From SM23-73-3 sp965369445 (GTDB taxonomy: Bacteria > Zixibacteria > MSB-5A5 > SM1-73): DNA of 14,353 nt. Made by a program: the position numbers and the translations under genes. The stretch is from positions 1 through 14,353 of the forward strand of contig CBDUQU010000075.1 of the NCBI GenBank assembly GCA_965369445.1, in the 5' to 3' direction. Below are positions 7,157 through 14,353 of this stretch, in pieces; within the stretch, counting starts at the first letter, position 1; each line of letters starts with the position of its first letter. The notes beneath the pieces are model-generated. The model was not told the origin of the DNA. It saw only the letters and a program-made list of their open reading frames with translations, and made no database searches.

Positions 7157-7816
7157 ATGATAACGGTAGAGGACGTCAAAAAGAACGAACAGGTGAAGAT
7201 TCTGATAAAGAAGTCAGACGAGATCCTGGGGGTTATCGGTTATACGGAGCATGGTGAGAGGCACGCCAGCTTGGCTGCGAACATCGCTTATAACATTCTG
7301 GATAGGTTGAAATATCCGGAGGAGCGGGCGCATCTGACCGCCATCGCCGCCTATCTGCACGATATCGGAAACGTGATCAACCGGGAGTATCATGCCCAGA
7401 CCGGGGCCATCTTAGCCCGATCCATCCTTTCTGAGATGAAGATGCCGCCGGAAGATATCATGGACGTAATTGCTGCCATCGGAAACCATGACGAAAAAGA
7501 CGGTCAACCGGTCTCCGACATAAGCGCGGCGGTGGTCTTAGCAGACAAGTCTGACGTACACAGCTCCCGCGTGCGCACCTTGGACGAGATCAAGCTGGAC
7601 ATTCACGATCGGGTGAACTACGCGGCGAAAAGCTCGTTCCTGAGGGTGGATGAGGAGAAGAAGATCGTCACGCTGGAGATCAAAATCGATACCTCCGTCT
7701 CCCAGGTGATGGAGTATTTCGAGATATTCCTGTCGCGAATGCTGGTGTGTCGGAGAGCGGCCGAATTCCTGGGATTGGAATTCCATTTGGAGATCAACGG
7801 CCAAAGGCTTCTGTAG
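7157..7816 (+). CDS. HD-domain metal-dependent phosphohydrolase
   Basis: A 219-residue cytoplasmic protein with an HD-superfamily signature: His36 (EHGERH), His68-Asp69 (YLHDIGN), later histidines at 79 and 111, and Asp130 (LADKSD). These residues would bind one or two divalent metals and hydrolyse a phosphoester, commonly of a nucleotide. The C-terminal 70 residues look like a small alpha/beta domain of no family I recognise, and the substrate cannot be predicted. The start is supported by AAGG and GAGG just upstream of ATG 7157. The gene sits between priA (80 bp) and purM (101 bp) in the same direction with no obvious terminator, so it is probably co-transcribed. There are no membrane segments and no GGDEF or response-regulator partner domain. 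Confidence 0.85.
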   Translation: MITVEDVKKNEQVKILIKKSDEILGVIGYTEHGERHASLAANIAYNILDRLKYPEERAHLTAIAAYLHDIGNVINREYHAQTGAILARSILSEMKMPPEDIMDVIAAIGNHDEKDGQPVSDISAAVVLADKSDVHSSRVRTLDEIKLDIHDRVNYAAKSSFLRVDEEKKIVTLEIKIDTSVSQVMEYFEIFLSRMLVCRRAAEFLGLEFHLEINGQRLL

Positions 7817-7917
7817 ATCGATACGGCGGCCGGTTCAAGCATCGGATGCGACATTGACGAGAAATTGGTTTGATCCAGACTTTCCTGAAAGTGTGAGAAC
7901 CAACCATTGAGGGCCGG

Positions 7918-8958
7918 ATGAAGAAGAAACTTACCTACAAGAGCTCCGGGGTAGACATCTCCGCCGGGGATCGGGCAACGGAGAGAATCAAGGACCTGGC
8001 GAAGTCGACCTTCACTCCTGGTGTCCTGAAAGGCATCGGGAGCTTTGGGGGGTTCTTTTCCCTGAAAAAGAACGAATATAAATCTCCGGTTTTAGTCTCC
8101 AGCGTCGATTCGGTGGGGACCAAATTGAAGGTCGCTTTCATGACAGGAAAGCACGACACGGTGGGAGAGGATCTGGTCAATCACTGTGTAAACGACATAC
8201 TGGTGCACGGCGCAAGACCCTTGTTCTTCCTTGATTATATTGGCACCGGAAAGCTTCTCCCCGACGTGGTGGAACAGATCGTCAAGGGCCTGTCCAGAGC
8301 GTGCAAGAAAGTCGGCTGTGCCCTCGTTGGCGGCGAGACTGCGGAGCTGCCGGAGTTCTACAGGAAAGGTGAATACGATCTGGCGGGATGCATTGTCGGA
8401 GTGGTGGAGAAAAGGAAGATCATCGATGGCTCAGGCATCCGCCCGGGCGATCAGATAATTGGGCTGAAATCAAACGGGCTTCATACCAATGGCTATTCGC
8501 TGGCCCGGAAAGTCCTCTTCCAGAGGGCACGATTGGGCGTCAACCACCAGGTGAAGGAATTGAGGACCACAGTAGGAAAGGAGCTTCTGAAAGTCCACCG
8601 ATGTTACGCGCCTTCGATATTCCCGGTTTTGAAGAAATCCAGGATCAAGGGGCTTGCCCATATCACCGGTGGAGGGATCAGAGGGAATCTGAAACGCATT
8701 CTTCCCAAGAACTGCGATGCCAGAGTTGCGGCCGATTCCTGGAGAATCCCGCCGATATTTGGTCTCCTCCAGAGACTGGGCAACATAGACGATCGGGAGA
8801 TGTTCAAGGCGTTCAATATGGGAATAGGGATGATCCTGGTGGTATCAAAGAAGGAGACGGATCGAATACTTAAGCAGCTTTCCTCACTGAAGGAGACCGC
8901 TTACCCGATCGGGGAAATAGCTCCTGGAACCGGCAAAGTGACATTACTGGGGCTCTGA
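7918..8958 (+). CDS. purM: Phosphoribosylformylglycinamidine cyclo-ligase (AIR synthetase)
   Basis: A 346-residue protein, the normal length for PurM. It catalyses the ATP-dependent closure of FGAM to 5-aminoimidazole ribonucleotide, the fifth step of purine synthesis. Family motifs appear in order: YKSSGVDISAGD at the N-terminus, SSVDSVGTKLKVA, CVNDILVHGARPLFFLDYI, GGETAELPEFY, GLKSNGLHTNGYSLAR, HITGGGIRGNL and FNMGIGMILV. Together they form the ATP-binding and dimer core. The ATG at 7918 follows GAGGG by about 4-5 bases. It is the last gene of the priA block. No other purine gene is visible and no purine riboswitch is evident in the 101 bp upstream. Confidence 0.97.
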   Translation: MKKKLTYKSSGVDISAGDRATERIKDLAKSTFTPGVLKGIGSFGGFFSLKKNEYKSPVLVSSVDSVGTKLKVAFMTGKHDTVGEDLVNHCVNDILVHGARPLFFLDYIGTGKLLPDVVEQIVKGLSRACKKVGCALVGGETAELPEFYRKGEYDLAGCIVGVVEKRKIIDGSGIRPGDQIIGLKSNGLHTNGYSLARKVLFQRARLGVNHQVKELRTTVGKELLKVHRCYAPSIFPVLKKSRIKGLAHITGGGIRGNLKRILPKNCDARVAADSWRIPPIFGLLQRLGNIDDREMFKAFNMGIGMILVVSKKETDRILKQLSSLKETAYPIGEIAPGTGKVTLLGL

Positions 8959-9028
8959 AGATGCTACTTGTGAAACCCATTTTGGAGTGTCTGCCTTATG
9001 GTCATCAACATTTTAGTTTTACATGCTT

Positions 9029-9101
9029 AACCCCCTGTGGTCCCCCTTGTCAGGGGGACGGGGGCGGTTCCCTCCCTGACAAGGGAGGGTCAGGGTGGGT
9101 T
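9029..9101. repeat. REP/MITE-like imperfect inverted repeat
   Basis: The two ends (AACCCCCTG... and ...CAGGGTGGGTT) are inverted copies. The arms contain matching cores CCCTTGTCAGGG (9044-9054 region) and CCCTGACAAGGG (about 9074-9085), so about 73 bp can fold into a long GC-rich hairpin. There is no open frame and no transposase. This form is common for small dispersed non-autonomous elements; its copy number in the genome cannot be seen from here. Confidence 0.6.
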
Positions 9102-9242
9102 ATTATGGGTGAATGCAGGTCTGACGGACTACTGTTCATTGACCCACCGTTTGGGCATAGATTAACAACATGATTGTATGGTGTGATGTGGTATTGTCAA
9201 CATAATTAGCTGATGACCATGAGGCAGACCGACGTGTTTGAA

Positions 9243-9277
9243 CCAGCACCTAACTTAAGTTAGGTGCTGGCTTTTTC
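9243..9277 (+). terminator. Strong rho-independent terminator
   Basis: A perfect 28-bp palindrome (9243-9270; arms CCAGCACCTAAC and GTTAGGTGCTGG around TTAA) is followed by CTTTTTC. It is a long stem with a T-run on the plus strand, and probably ends the priA-purM transcript or a transcript starting within 9102-9242. Confidence 0.85.
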
Positions 9278-9325
9278 TTGGCCCCACCAAGACCCGACGT
9301 ATTTCTGTCTCTATTTGTATCAAAC

Positions 9326-9353
9326 TTGACAAGAGGAGTATTGCGTTTATATT
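9326..9353 (+). promoter_or_regulatory. Sigma70-like promoter for the rubrerythrin-like gene
   Basis: A perfect TTGACA (9326-9331), a 16-bp spacer and TATATT (9348-9353, five of six). The start near 9360 leaves about 30 nt of leader before ATG 9391, and the terminator at 9243-9277 insulates it from purM. Confidence 0.55.
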
Positions 9354-9390
9354 AAAAAGGTCTGAACCCGGCAGTTAGAGGAGAACGATA

Positions 9391-9906
9391 ATGGACAGAA
9401 AGCAGCAGCTCCTGGAAATGGTGAAGAAAGCCATTCGGGTGGAGCATGATGGCTATCAATTCTATCGCTTGGCAGAAGAGAAAACCGAAGATGCCAAAGG
9501 GAAGGAGGTCTTTGCCTCGTTGGCCAGAGACGAGACTAACCACATGCAGATACTAAAAGGTCTGTACCAGAGCGTAAAAGAGGAGGGGAAATTCAAGTTT
9601 GACGAGGTGAAGGAGATTAAGCAGATTCTCGAGAACACCTCAGAAAGCCCCATCTTTTCCAAGGAGCTCAAAGGGAGGTTGGATAAGAGTCATTTCGAGA
9701 TGGCCGCGCTGTCCGTGGGAATTCTCCTGGAGAAGAACTCCATAGATTTTTACAAGAAGTCAGCTCAGGAGATTGATGAACAAAACGTGAAGATGCTTTT
9801 TGCCTATCTAGCCGACTGGGAGGGAGAGCATCTCAGGGCTTTGGTGAACCAGCAGAGATTTCTACAGGAGGACTACTGGACTGAAGCGCGATTTTATCCT
9901 TTTTAG
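9391..9906 (+). CDS. Rubrerythrin-like ferritin-fold di-iron protein
   Basis: A 171-residue four-helix-bundle protein. The metal-ligand pattern of rubrerythrin and ferritin-like proteins is complete: Glu18, Glu47-x-x-His50 (DETNHMQIL), Glu113 and Glu143-x-x-His146 (DWEGEHL). There are no cysteines of a rubredoxin domain, so it is the ferritin-like half only and would need an external electron donor. Likely roles are peroxide reduction or iron handling in an oxygen-sensitive cell. GGAG lies 7 bases before the ATG. It has its own promoter and lies 219 bp before the GTPase gene. Confidence 0.85.
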   Translation: MDRKQQLLEMVKKAIRVEHDGYQFYRLAEEKTEDAKGKEVFASLARDETNHMQILKGLYQSVKEEGKFKFDEVKEIKQILENTSESPIFSKELKGRLDKSHFEMAALSVGILLEKNSIDFYKKSAQEIDEQNVKMLFAYLADWEGEHLRALVNQQRFLQEDYWTEARFYPF

Positions 9907-10125
9907 TGATTGATCCCTCTAGCTTGTGGTAAGTTTCTTTAGAGATTTCGAGAAACTCAAAAAGAAAAGATAAAAATTGCAATTAAAAATTCAAAATTGA
10001 CCAAGGGTTTCGGGCGAAAAAACTAAGCCCGGATTCTCTATTCTTGACTTCCTGAGTCGAACAGTCTGAATGAAAAGACAACGTAGACTCATCTGTAGGT
10101 CCCGATAAAGAGGGAGTGGTTTATC

Positions 10126-11115
10126 ATGCCGGCCAATCTACCGCCCCAGTATTACGAAACTGAGAAAAGATATCGAGCGGCCAAGGATCCGCAGGAGAAG
10201 CTGAAGATTCTGCACGAGCTGTTTGCCATAATGCCCAAGCATAAGGGCACCGACAAAATGCAGGCGGACATGAAGTCCAAGATCTCCAGGCTCAAGAAAG
10301 AAATCCAGCAGAAGAAGAAAGCCGGCAGAAGGGGTGATCAGTTCTATGTAGAAAAGGAGGGCGCGGCTCAGGTGGTGCTTACCGGTCCTGCCAATGCCGG
10401 AAAATCTCAAATCTTAGCTTCGCTCACCAACGCCACCCCTGAGGTTGCGGCCTATCCATACAGCACTGTCAAACCTCTCTGCGGAATGATGCCGTTTGAG
10501 AATATCCAGATTCAACTGGTCGACACGCCGCCCGTCGCTGCTGAACACATGGAGCCCTGGCTGGCGGGAATCGTCCGCAACTGCGACTTGGTATTGCTGG
10601 TGGTGGATCTGGGGTCAGAAACAATGGCCGACGAGATCGAAGCGGTGCTTAAGAAACTGGAAGGATATAAGATAATCCTAAAACGCAACGAAGGGGAGAT
10701 CGATCCCGCGGATGGTATCGCCCACAAGAAAACCGTCATTCTGGGCAATAAGAGTGATCTGCCGCTTTTCGAGACAAATTTGAGTATTCTGAAGGAGAAG
10801 TACGGAGACAAGCTCCCTATCTTTCACATATCCGCCGAAGAGAAGGCCAACCTAAAAGAACTCAAACGATATATATTCGACACGCTGCAGATCCTGAGAG
10901 TCTACACAAAGACCCGCGGCAAAAAAGCGGATTACGAGGATCCGGTGATTATGAAAGTGGGCAGTACGCTTCTGGATGCGGCCAGAGAAATTCATAAAGA
11001 TTTTGCCAGGGGCTTGAAATTCGCCCGTGTCTGGGGCGATGGAGTCTTCGACGGTCAGATGGTGCAAAAGGATTTCATCCTGAAGGATGGGCACGTGGTA
11101 GAATTTCATCTCTGA
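10126..11115 (+). CDS. DRG/Obg-like GTPase with C-terminal TGS domain
   Basis: A 329-residue P-loop GTPase. An N-terminal basic helical region (about 1-75, rich in KK and KKK) resembles the helical start of DRG proteins. G1 is GPANAGKS (87-94), the switch Thr is in PYSTVKP, G3 is at Asp133, G4 is NKSD (208-211) and G5 is SAEE (from 236). Residues about 264-329 form a TGS-like domain ending DGHVVEFHL, as in DRG, Obg and ThrRS-type proteins that contact RNA or ribosomes. The closest architecture is the DRG family, best known in archaea and eukaryotes; a ribosome- or translation-linked role is inferred. The G3 motif reads DTPP instead of DxxG, so the glycine that positions the gamma-phosphate is replaced. 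GGGAG lies about 9 bases before the ATG. Confidence 0.85.
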   Translation: MPANLPPQYYETEKRYRAAKDPQEKLKILHELFAIMPKHKGTDKMQADMKSKISRLKKEIQQKKKAGRRGDQFYVEKEGAAQVVLTGPANAGKSQILASLTNATPEVAAYPYSTVKPLCGMMPFENIQIQLVDTPPVAAEHMEPWLAGIVRNCDLVLLVVDLGSETMADEIEAVLKKLEGYKIILKRNEGEIDPADGIAHKKTVILGNKSDLPLFETNLSILKEKYGDKLPIFHISAEEKANLKELKRYIFDTLQILRVYTKTRGKKADYEDPVIMKVGSTLLDAAREIHKDFARGLKFARVWGDGVFDGQMVQKDFILKDGHVVEFHL

Positions 11116-11203
11116 GATTCCCCCCGTTGCCCACACGTCAATCAACATCTTATATTTCCTCTCTCTGTTAGCTTTGCCAACATCAGACTTCTCCAAAAAC
11201 CTG

Positions 11204-11231
11204 TTGACATTTAACGCCGTCCTGGTATTAT
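11204..11231 (+). promoter_or_regulatory. Sigma70-like promoter for the small exported protein gene
   Basis: A perfect TTGACA (11204-11209), a 16-bp spacer and TATTAT (11226-11231, five of six). Transcription would start near 11238. The promoter lies inside the upstream extension of the open frame that begins at 11174, which supports ATG 11279 as the true start. Confidence 0.6.
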
Positions 11232-11278
11232 TCTTCTGTGACAAGAGGAATAGCTACAACCGCCTAAAAGGGAGCAAA

Positions 11279-11713
11279 ATGCAAAAGAGAATCTTACCCT
11301 TTCTTCTTATTTTAATTCTCCTTTCCGTCAATCAATGCAGCAAAACGCCCAGTCCCCGGGTGGTGGTCATGGACTTCATCGAGGCGGTGAACAAAGCGGA
11401 TACCGCATCACTGGAAATGTACCTGGATCTGGACAGATTCACCCAGGAGAAACTGAAGGAACTCCCCGACAGCATCAGAGCTGAGGTCTTCTCCGGAGTC
11501 AAGGAACAGCTCCGGGAAAACTTCCTGGGAAGCGGCGGCACACGATTGAGATGGCAGAACAAGATGATCGTGGTGAACAAGGAGGAGATTAAAGGTGACC
11601 ACGCTCTGGTAGAAGTGACCTTTGTGGATCAAAAGACTGGCATAACCGAGTACACCAAGGCAAGGCTCTATAAGAAAGAAGATAGATGGTGGATATATTA
11701 TTTGAAGGACTAG
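11279..11713 (+). CDS. Small exported protein, possible lipoprotein
   Basis: 144 residues from ATG 11279, preceded by GGGAG and 4 bases of spacing. The frame is open from 11174, but the extra 35 residues would overlap the promoter and hide the signal peptide. The N-terminus MQKRILPFLLILILLSVNQC is a typical signal sequence ending in Cys20. The residues before the Cys (VNQ) do not match a standard lipobox, so lipidation is uncertain. The mature part begins with VMDFIEAVNKADTASLEMYL and ends in TKARLYKKEDRWWIYYLKD. This resembles small NTF2-like periplasmic domains of the DUF4878 kind, which have no assigned activity. A transglutaminase fusion gene follows after about 208 bp. Confidence 0.75.
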   Translation: MQKRILPFLLILILLSVNQCSKTPSPRVVVMDFIEAVNKADTASLEMYLDLDRFTQEKLKELPDSIRAEVFSGVKEQLRENFLGSGGTRLRWQNKMIVVNKEEIKGDHALVEVTFVDQKTGITEYTKARLYKKEDRWWIYYLKD

Positions 11714-11805
11714 AAGGGAAAGTCTCCACCTCTTCGAATGATCGCTTTTTTAGTTTCGTCCACTTGAATATCCTGTTGGGAACGAGGTAGAAGACGACAG
11801 TGTCT

Positions 11806-11867
11806 GACCTCTCCCCCTTCTTTTCTCCCTCTCCATAGAATGGAGAGGGGGATTAGGGGGTGAGGTC
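11806..11867. repeat. REP-like nested hairpin element
   Basis: A nested inverted repeat. The outer arms GACCTCTCCCCC (11806-11817) and GGGGGTGAGGTC (11856-11867) pair at 11 of 12 positions. The inner arms CCCTCTCCAT and ATGGAGAGGG are perfect, with a 3-nt loop around 11838. It fills most of the gap before the transglutaminase gene. It has no T-run, so it is a dispersed palindromic element rather than a classical terminator, though it could attenuate transcription. Confidence 0.65.
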
Positions 11868-11921
11868 TTTGACCGAGATGATTGTTTAACCCTGTAACCC
11901 ATTTAACGAAGGAGAGTCGCA

Positions 11922-13541
11922 ATGCTTAAACTTAAAGCTGTCGCTTTTGGTTTCTTTGTATTGGGATGGATGACCATGAACGCAGTATCATCTGCCTTTG
12001 CGGTGACCGGAGACATCGAGAAATCCTTCCCGTCACCCGGCTCCTGTCCCACCGGCTTGACATTCGACGGGAAACACCTGTGGAACTGTGATCGCAAGAC
12101 GGATATGATCTACAAGATCGATCCCAAGGATGGGAATGTGATAGACTCGCTCACGTCTCCGGGATACCGGCCACGGGGTTTGACCTGGGATGGCAAGTAC
12201 CTGTGGAACGTGGATGCGTCGGAGGAAGAGTATTTCATCTATCAAATCGATCCGAAAAGCGGTCTGGTGGTTAAGACACTGTGGGCCCCCTGCGATCGGC
12301 CCGAAGGATTGGCCTGGGACGGAGAATATCTGTGGATTGCAGATGATGGAGATAACAAGATCCACCAAATTAGCACCGAGGATGGAACCACCATCAACAC
12401 CATCCCTTCGCCGGCTCGCTATCCTTGCGGATTGGCATACGACGGGAAGTATCTTTGGGTCACCGACCGGATAAACGATATGATATATATGGTCACCCCG
12501 GATAAGGGAGAGGTGATTCTCTTCTTTGACGCACCCGACGCATATGCTCGCGGTCTTGCCTGGGATGGAAAGAACTTGTGGAATGTGGATTATCAAACGG
12601 ATCAGATCTATAAGATAAAGATACACGACAAGGAGACATACTCTCGAACTGAAGAGAAGGAGCAATTCTTAGAGTACACTAACCAGGTCAGAAACTACGG
12701 CCCCGGGGTGGTGAAAGATGTCGACATTTACCTTGCGGTGCCGGAGAATCTCCCCAATCAGGAACTGCTGTCAGAGATTGAGTATTTCCCGCAACCGACA
12801 GATTTCCTGACGGACAAGTGGGGGCAGAAGGTAGCACATTACAACTTCCAGGACATTGAGAGCGGCGCGTTCGTCTCAGTGGGGATGAAAGTCAAAGTGA
12901 AGCTTTACCAGGTTAGATATTTCATCTTCCCCGAGAAAGTAGGTAGCCTGCAAGATATTCCGAAGTCAATCAACAAAGAGTACCTGGCGGATGATACCAA
13001 GTATTCCGGGAGTGACCCCTTCATTCAGCAGAGTGTCAAACAGGCGGTGGGGGATGAGACCAATCCCTACTGGATCGCCAGGAAGATATTCAATTACGTG
13101 ATCGAGCGCATAGAGTATGAGCTGGTGGGCGGCTGGAATATTGCGCCCACCGTCTTGAAAAGAGGAACCGGTTCCTGCTCTGAGTACAGCTTTGTGTATA
13201 TTTCCATGTGCCGGGCGGCAGGTTTGCCTGCCAGATACGTCGGCTCTGTGGTGATAAGGGGCGATGATGCCTCGGACGATGAGGTGTTCCACCGCTGGGT
13301 GGAGGTCTATCTTCCCAATTACGGATGGATACCCGTCGATCCTTCTGGCGGAGATTACGAAGAGCCAGCCAAGCAGGCAAACGCAATCGGCAATCTGCGA
13401 AACCGTTTTCTCATCACCACCACCGGCGGAGGCGGCTCTGAGTATTTGGAGTGGGGATATAATTCCAACGAAAAATGGACCTCCCTGGGCAAGTGCAAGG
13501 TTTACTCAGAGCACATCGGTGAGTGGTCGCCGTTGAAATAG
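11922..13541 (+). CDS. Exported beta-propeller / transglutaminase-like fusion protein
   Basis: 539 residues. A signal peptide (1-27, ending AFA) sends it out of the cytoplasm. Residues about 40-235 hold five repeats of about 40 residues with the pattern GLxxDGKxLWxxD...IYxIDPxxG, like blades of a YVTN/NHL-type beta-propeller. A linker domain (about 240-380) follows. The C-terminal transglutaminase-like domain has an intact Cys-His-Asp triad: Cys419 (GTGSCSEYS), His457 (VFHRWVEVYL) and Asp473 (VDPSGG). Such domains act as cysteine peptidases, amidases or cross-linkers, often on cell-wall or surface proteins; the propeller probably binds the partner. GGAG lies 7 bases before ATG 11922. Five blades are few for a closed propeller, so it may be incomplete, use divergent blades or pair with another chain. 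Confidence 0.9.
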   Translation: MLKLKAVAFGFFVLGWMTMNAVSSAFAVTGDIEKSFPSPGSCPTGLTFDGKHLWNCDRKTDMIYKIDPKDGNVIDSLTSPGYRPRGLTWDGKYLWNVDASEEEYFIYQIDPKSGLVVKTLWAPCDRPEGLAWDGEYLWIADDGDNKIHQISTEDGTTINTIPSPARYPCGLAYDGKYLWVTDRINDMIYMVTPDKGEVILFFDAPDAYARGLAWDGKNLWNVDYQTDQIYKIKIHDKETYSRTEEKEQFLEYTNQVRNYGPGVVKDVDIYLAVPENLPNQELLSEIEYFPQPTDFLTDKWGQKVAHYNFQDIESGAFVSVGMKVKVKLYQVRYFIFPEKVGSLQDIPKSINKEYLADDTKYSGSDPFIQQSVKQAVGDETNPYWIARKIFNYVIERIEYELVGGWNIAPTVLKRGTGSCSEYSFVYISMCRAAGLPARYVGSVVIRGDDASDDEVFHRWVEVYLPNYGWIPVDPSGGDYEEPAKQANAIGNLRNRFLITTTGGGGSEYLEWGYNSNEKWTSLGKCKVYSEHIGEWSPLK

Positions 13542-13547
13542 GTCAAC

Positions 13548-13613
13548 GGATTTAACAGATTAAACGGATGAAGGTCGTAGGTCGAGCTGGCCCCGTACGG
13601 GGGACTGCCCGAC
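13548..13613. repeat. Short repeats and GC-rich hairpin between genes
   Basis: Just after the transglutaminase stop, bases 13545-13570 carry an imperfect repeat of the form ACGGATTTAAC / AGATTAAACGGAT. Next comes a hairpin (13581-13613) centred on the perfect palindrome CCCCGTACGGGG (13591-13602), with outer arms GTCGAGC and GCCCGAC. No T-run follows, so a dispersed repeat remnant is more likely than a terminator. Confidence 0.4.
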
Positions 13614-13629
13614 AACACGAAGCTAAGTT

Positions 13630-14353
13630 ATGTTTTGGAATATCCTTCTTGTCATAATCGGACTTGCTATTCTGGTTTTGGGGATTCTGAATGTTTTGCT
13701 GAAAGCAAAACAGGAACAATATCCCAACCGTAAGAGGGACCTCATTATTACGTTGTTTCTTACGGGATTGGTGTGGCTCTATCCAATAATCCAGGTCGTC
13801 AAGCCAAGCAAGACAGATGAAATCCTGGAGGAGGTTCGCGAGCTCAGAAGAGAAATTGGAGAACCTACACGCTATGAGGATGGTATACCTCAAAGTGAAA
13901 ACTTGAACTTAAGGAAACTCTTCGAGGTAGGAAAAACACATCTAAATAACTATGAATATGATGAGGCGATTAAAGCTTTTAGAGCTGGTCTGGCGTTGCA
14001 TGACATGCAGCCATCGGAGGCGGCCGCCCTCTTAATTCACATCGGAATTGCTCAGCATAAGCAAAGCAAATGGGATGAGGCCGAAGGGGCTTACAAAGAA
14101 GCTCTGGATTGGGCGGAAAAGGGGAAAGATGAATGGGGCCAAGCCGCTGCATTAGGAAATCTGGGCTGGGTTTATGAGTGCAAAGGCGAATGGGACAAGG
14201 CGATTGAGTTTAATGAGAAGAGTCTGAGGATAGACGAGAAGATCGGAGATGAGGATGGGATGGCCCGGACTTTTAATAATCTGGGCATGGTCTATCACGA
14301 CAAAGGGGAATGGGATAAGGCGATGGAGTTTTATGAGAAGGCTTTGAAAGGAT
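13630..14353 (+). CDS. Membrane-anchored TPR protein, N-terminal part
   Basis: An open frame from ATG 13630 that continues past the window end; 241 codons are visible. Two hydrophobic segments (about residues 4-24 and 38-57), separated by a basic turn (PNRKRD), suggest an N-terminal membrane hairpin. A short charged helix (EILEEVRELRREIGE) follows. From about residue 95, tetratricopeptide repeats begin. The last two are nearly identical 40-residue units (NLGWVYECKGEWDKAIEF and NLGMVYHDKGEWDKAMEF) of the kinesin-light-chain-like TPR class. Such arrays bind protein partners. There is no clear ribosome-binding site before the ATG, so the exact start is moderately certain. The effector or catalytic part, if any, lies beyond the window. 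Confidence 0.8.
   Translation, partial: MFWNILLVIIGLAILVLGILNVLLKAKQEQYPNRKRDLIITLFLTGLVWLYPIIQVVKPSKTDEILEEVRELRREIGEPTRYEDGIPQSENLNLRKLFEVGKTHLNNYEYDEAIKAFRAGLALHDMQPSEAAALLIHIGIAQHKQSKWDEAEGAYKEALDWAEKGKDEWGQAAALGNLGWVYECKGEWDKAIEFNEKSLRIDEKIGDEDGMARTFNNLGMVYHDKGEWDKAMEFYEKALKG

Larger units (their letters stand above)
8959..9390. other. Gene-less region after purM
   Basis: 432 bp without a supported gene. It holds an inverted-repeat element (9029-9101), about 140 bp of unassigned sequence, a strong intrinsic terminator (9243-9277) and a promoter for the next gene (9326-9353). A 70-codon frame at 8961-9173 runs through the inverted repeat, lacks a ribosome site and does not look like a protein. 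Confidence 0.7.

Noticed and set aside
7817..7917. Possible purine riboswitch or hairpin before purM (TTGGTT/AACCAA arms)
   Set aside because: The arms are only 6 bp, the conserved riboswitch core is not recognisable and no T-run follows.
8388..8873. 161-codon plus-strand frame inside purM
   Set aside because: It is out of frame with clear PurM motifs and has no start signal.
8961..9173. 70-codon frame after purM
   Set aside because: It runs through an inverted-repeat element, has no ribosome site and has a composition unlike a protein.
10012..10031. CGGGC/GCCCG inverted repeat between the rubrerythrin-like and GTPase genes
   Set aside because: The stem is about 5 bp and no T-run follows, so it is too weak for a terminator call.
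11174..11278. Upstream extension of the small exported protein frame
   Set aside because: It contains the likely promoter (11204-11231), has no ribosome site and would bury the signal peptide; ATG 11279 has GGGAG just upstream.
12033..12665. 210-codon minus-strand open frame
   Set aside because: It is antisense to the propeller repeats of the transglutaminase gene. Its length comes from the repeated composition of that gene, and there is no ribosome site or family resemblance.
13552..13893. 113-codon minus-strand frame near the window end
   Set aside because: It is antisense to the two membrane segments of the TPR protein, whose plus-strand frame is open to the window end and has clear TPR repeats.
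1..14353. CRISPR array, tRNA, rRNA, integrase or transposase
   Set aside because: I scanned for regularly spaced repeats, tRNA-like cloverleaf ends and recombinase motifs and saw none.

Overview
The window is a bacterial chromosome fragment, probably from an anaerobic or microaerophilic and perhaps uncultivated lineage. The signs are a 4Fe-4S protein end, a rubrerythrin-like protein, sigma70-like promoters, Shine-Dalgarno sites and GC-rich dispersed hairpin repeats. No rRNA, tRNA or other taxonomic marker is present, so I do not name a phylum.

Region 1 (1-164) is the C-terminal end of a ferredoxin-type 4Fe-4S protein. Region 2 (about 165-4510) is visibly more AT-rich and reads entirely on the minus strand. 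In transcription order it holds a HIT-family nucleotide hydrolase whose best start is followed by an in-frame TGA, an NMN-adenylyltransferase-like protein of the NadM/NadR type, and a 900-residue TIR / NB-ARC (STAND) / TPR protein. The last has the architecture of NLR-like bacterial immune receptors. TIR domains of this kind commonly consume NAD+, NMN adenylyltransferases make NAD+, and HIT enzymes cleave adenylylated nucleotides. The island is therefore a candidate NAD-centred defence or stress cassette, and is the most interesting part of the window.

Region 3 (about 4519-8958, plus strand) is housekeeping: priA (replication restart helicase), an HD-domain phosphohydrolase and purM (purine synthesis), probably co-transcribed from a good promoter at 4519-4547. 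It is followed by a 430-bp gap with an inverted-repeat element, a strong intrinsic terminator and a promoter.

Region 4 (9391-14353, plus strand) contains a rubrerythrin-like ferritin-fold protein, a DRG/Obg-like GTPase with a TGS domain, a small exported (possibly lipo-) protein with its own promoter, an exported beta-propeller/transglutaminase fusion, and the start of a membrane-anchored TPR protein that runs off the end. REP-like hairpin elements occupy several intergenic gaps. Coordinates were read by eye; no similarity search or folding calculation was run.
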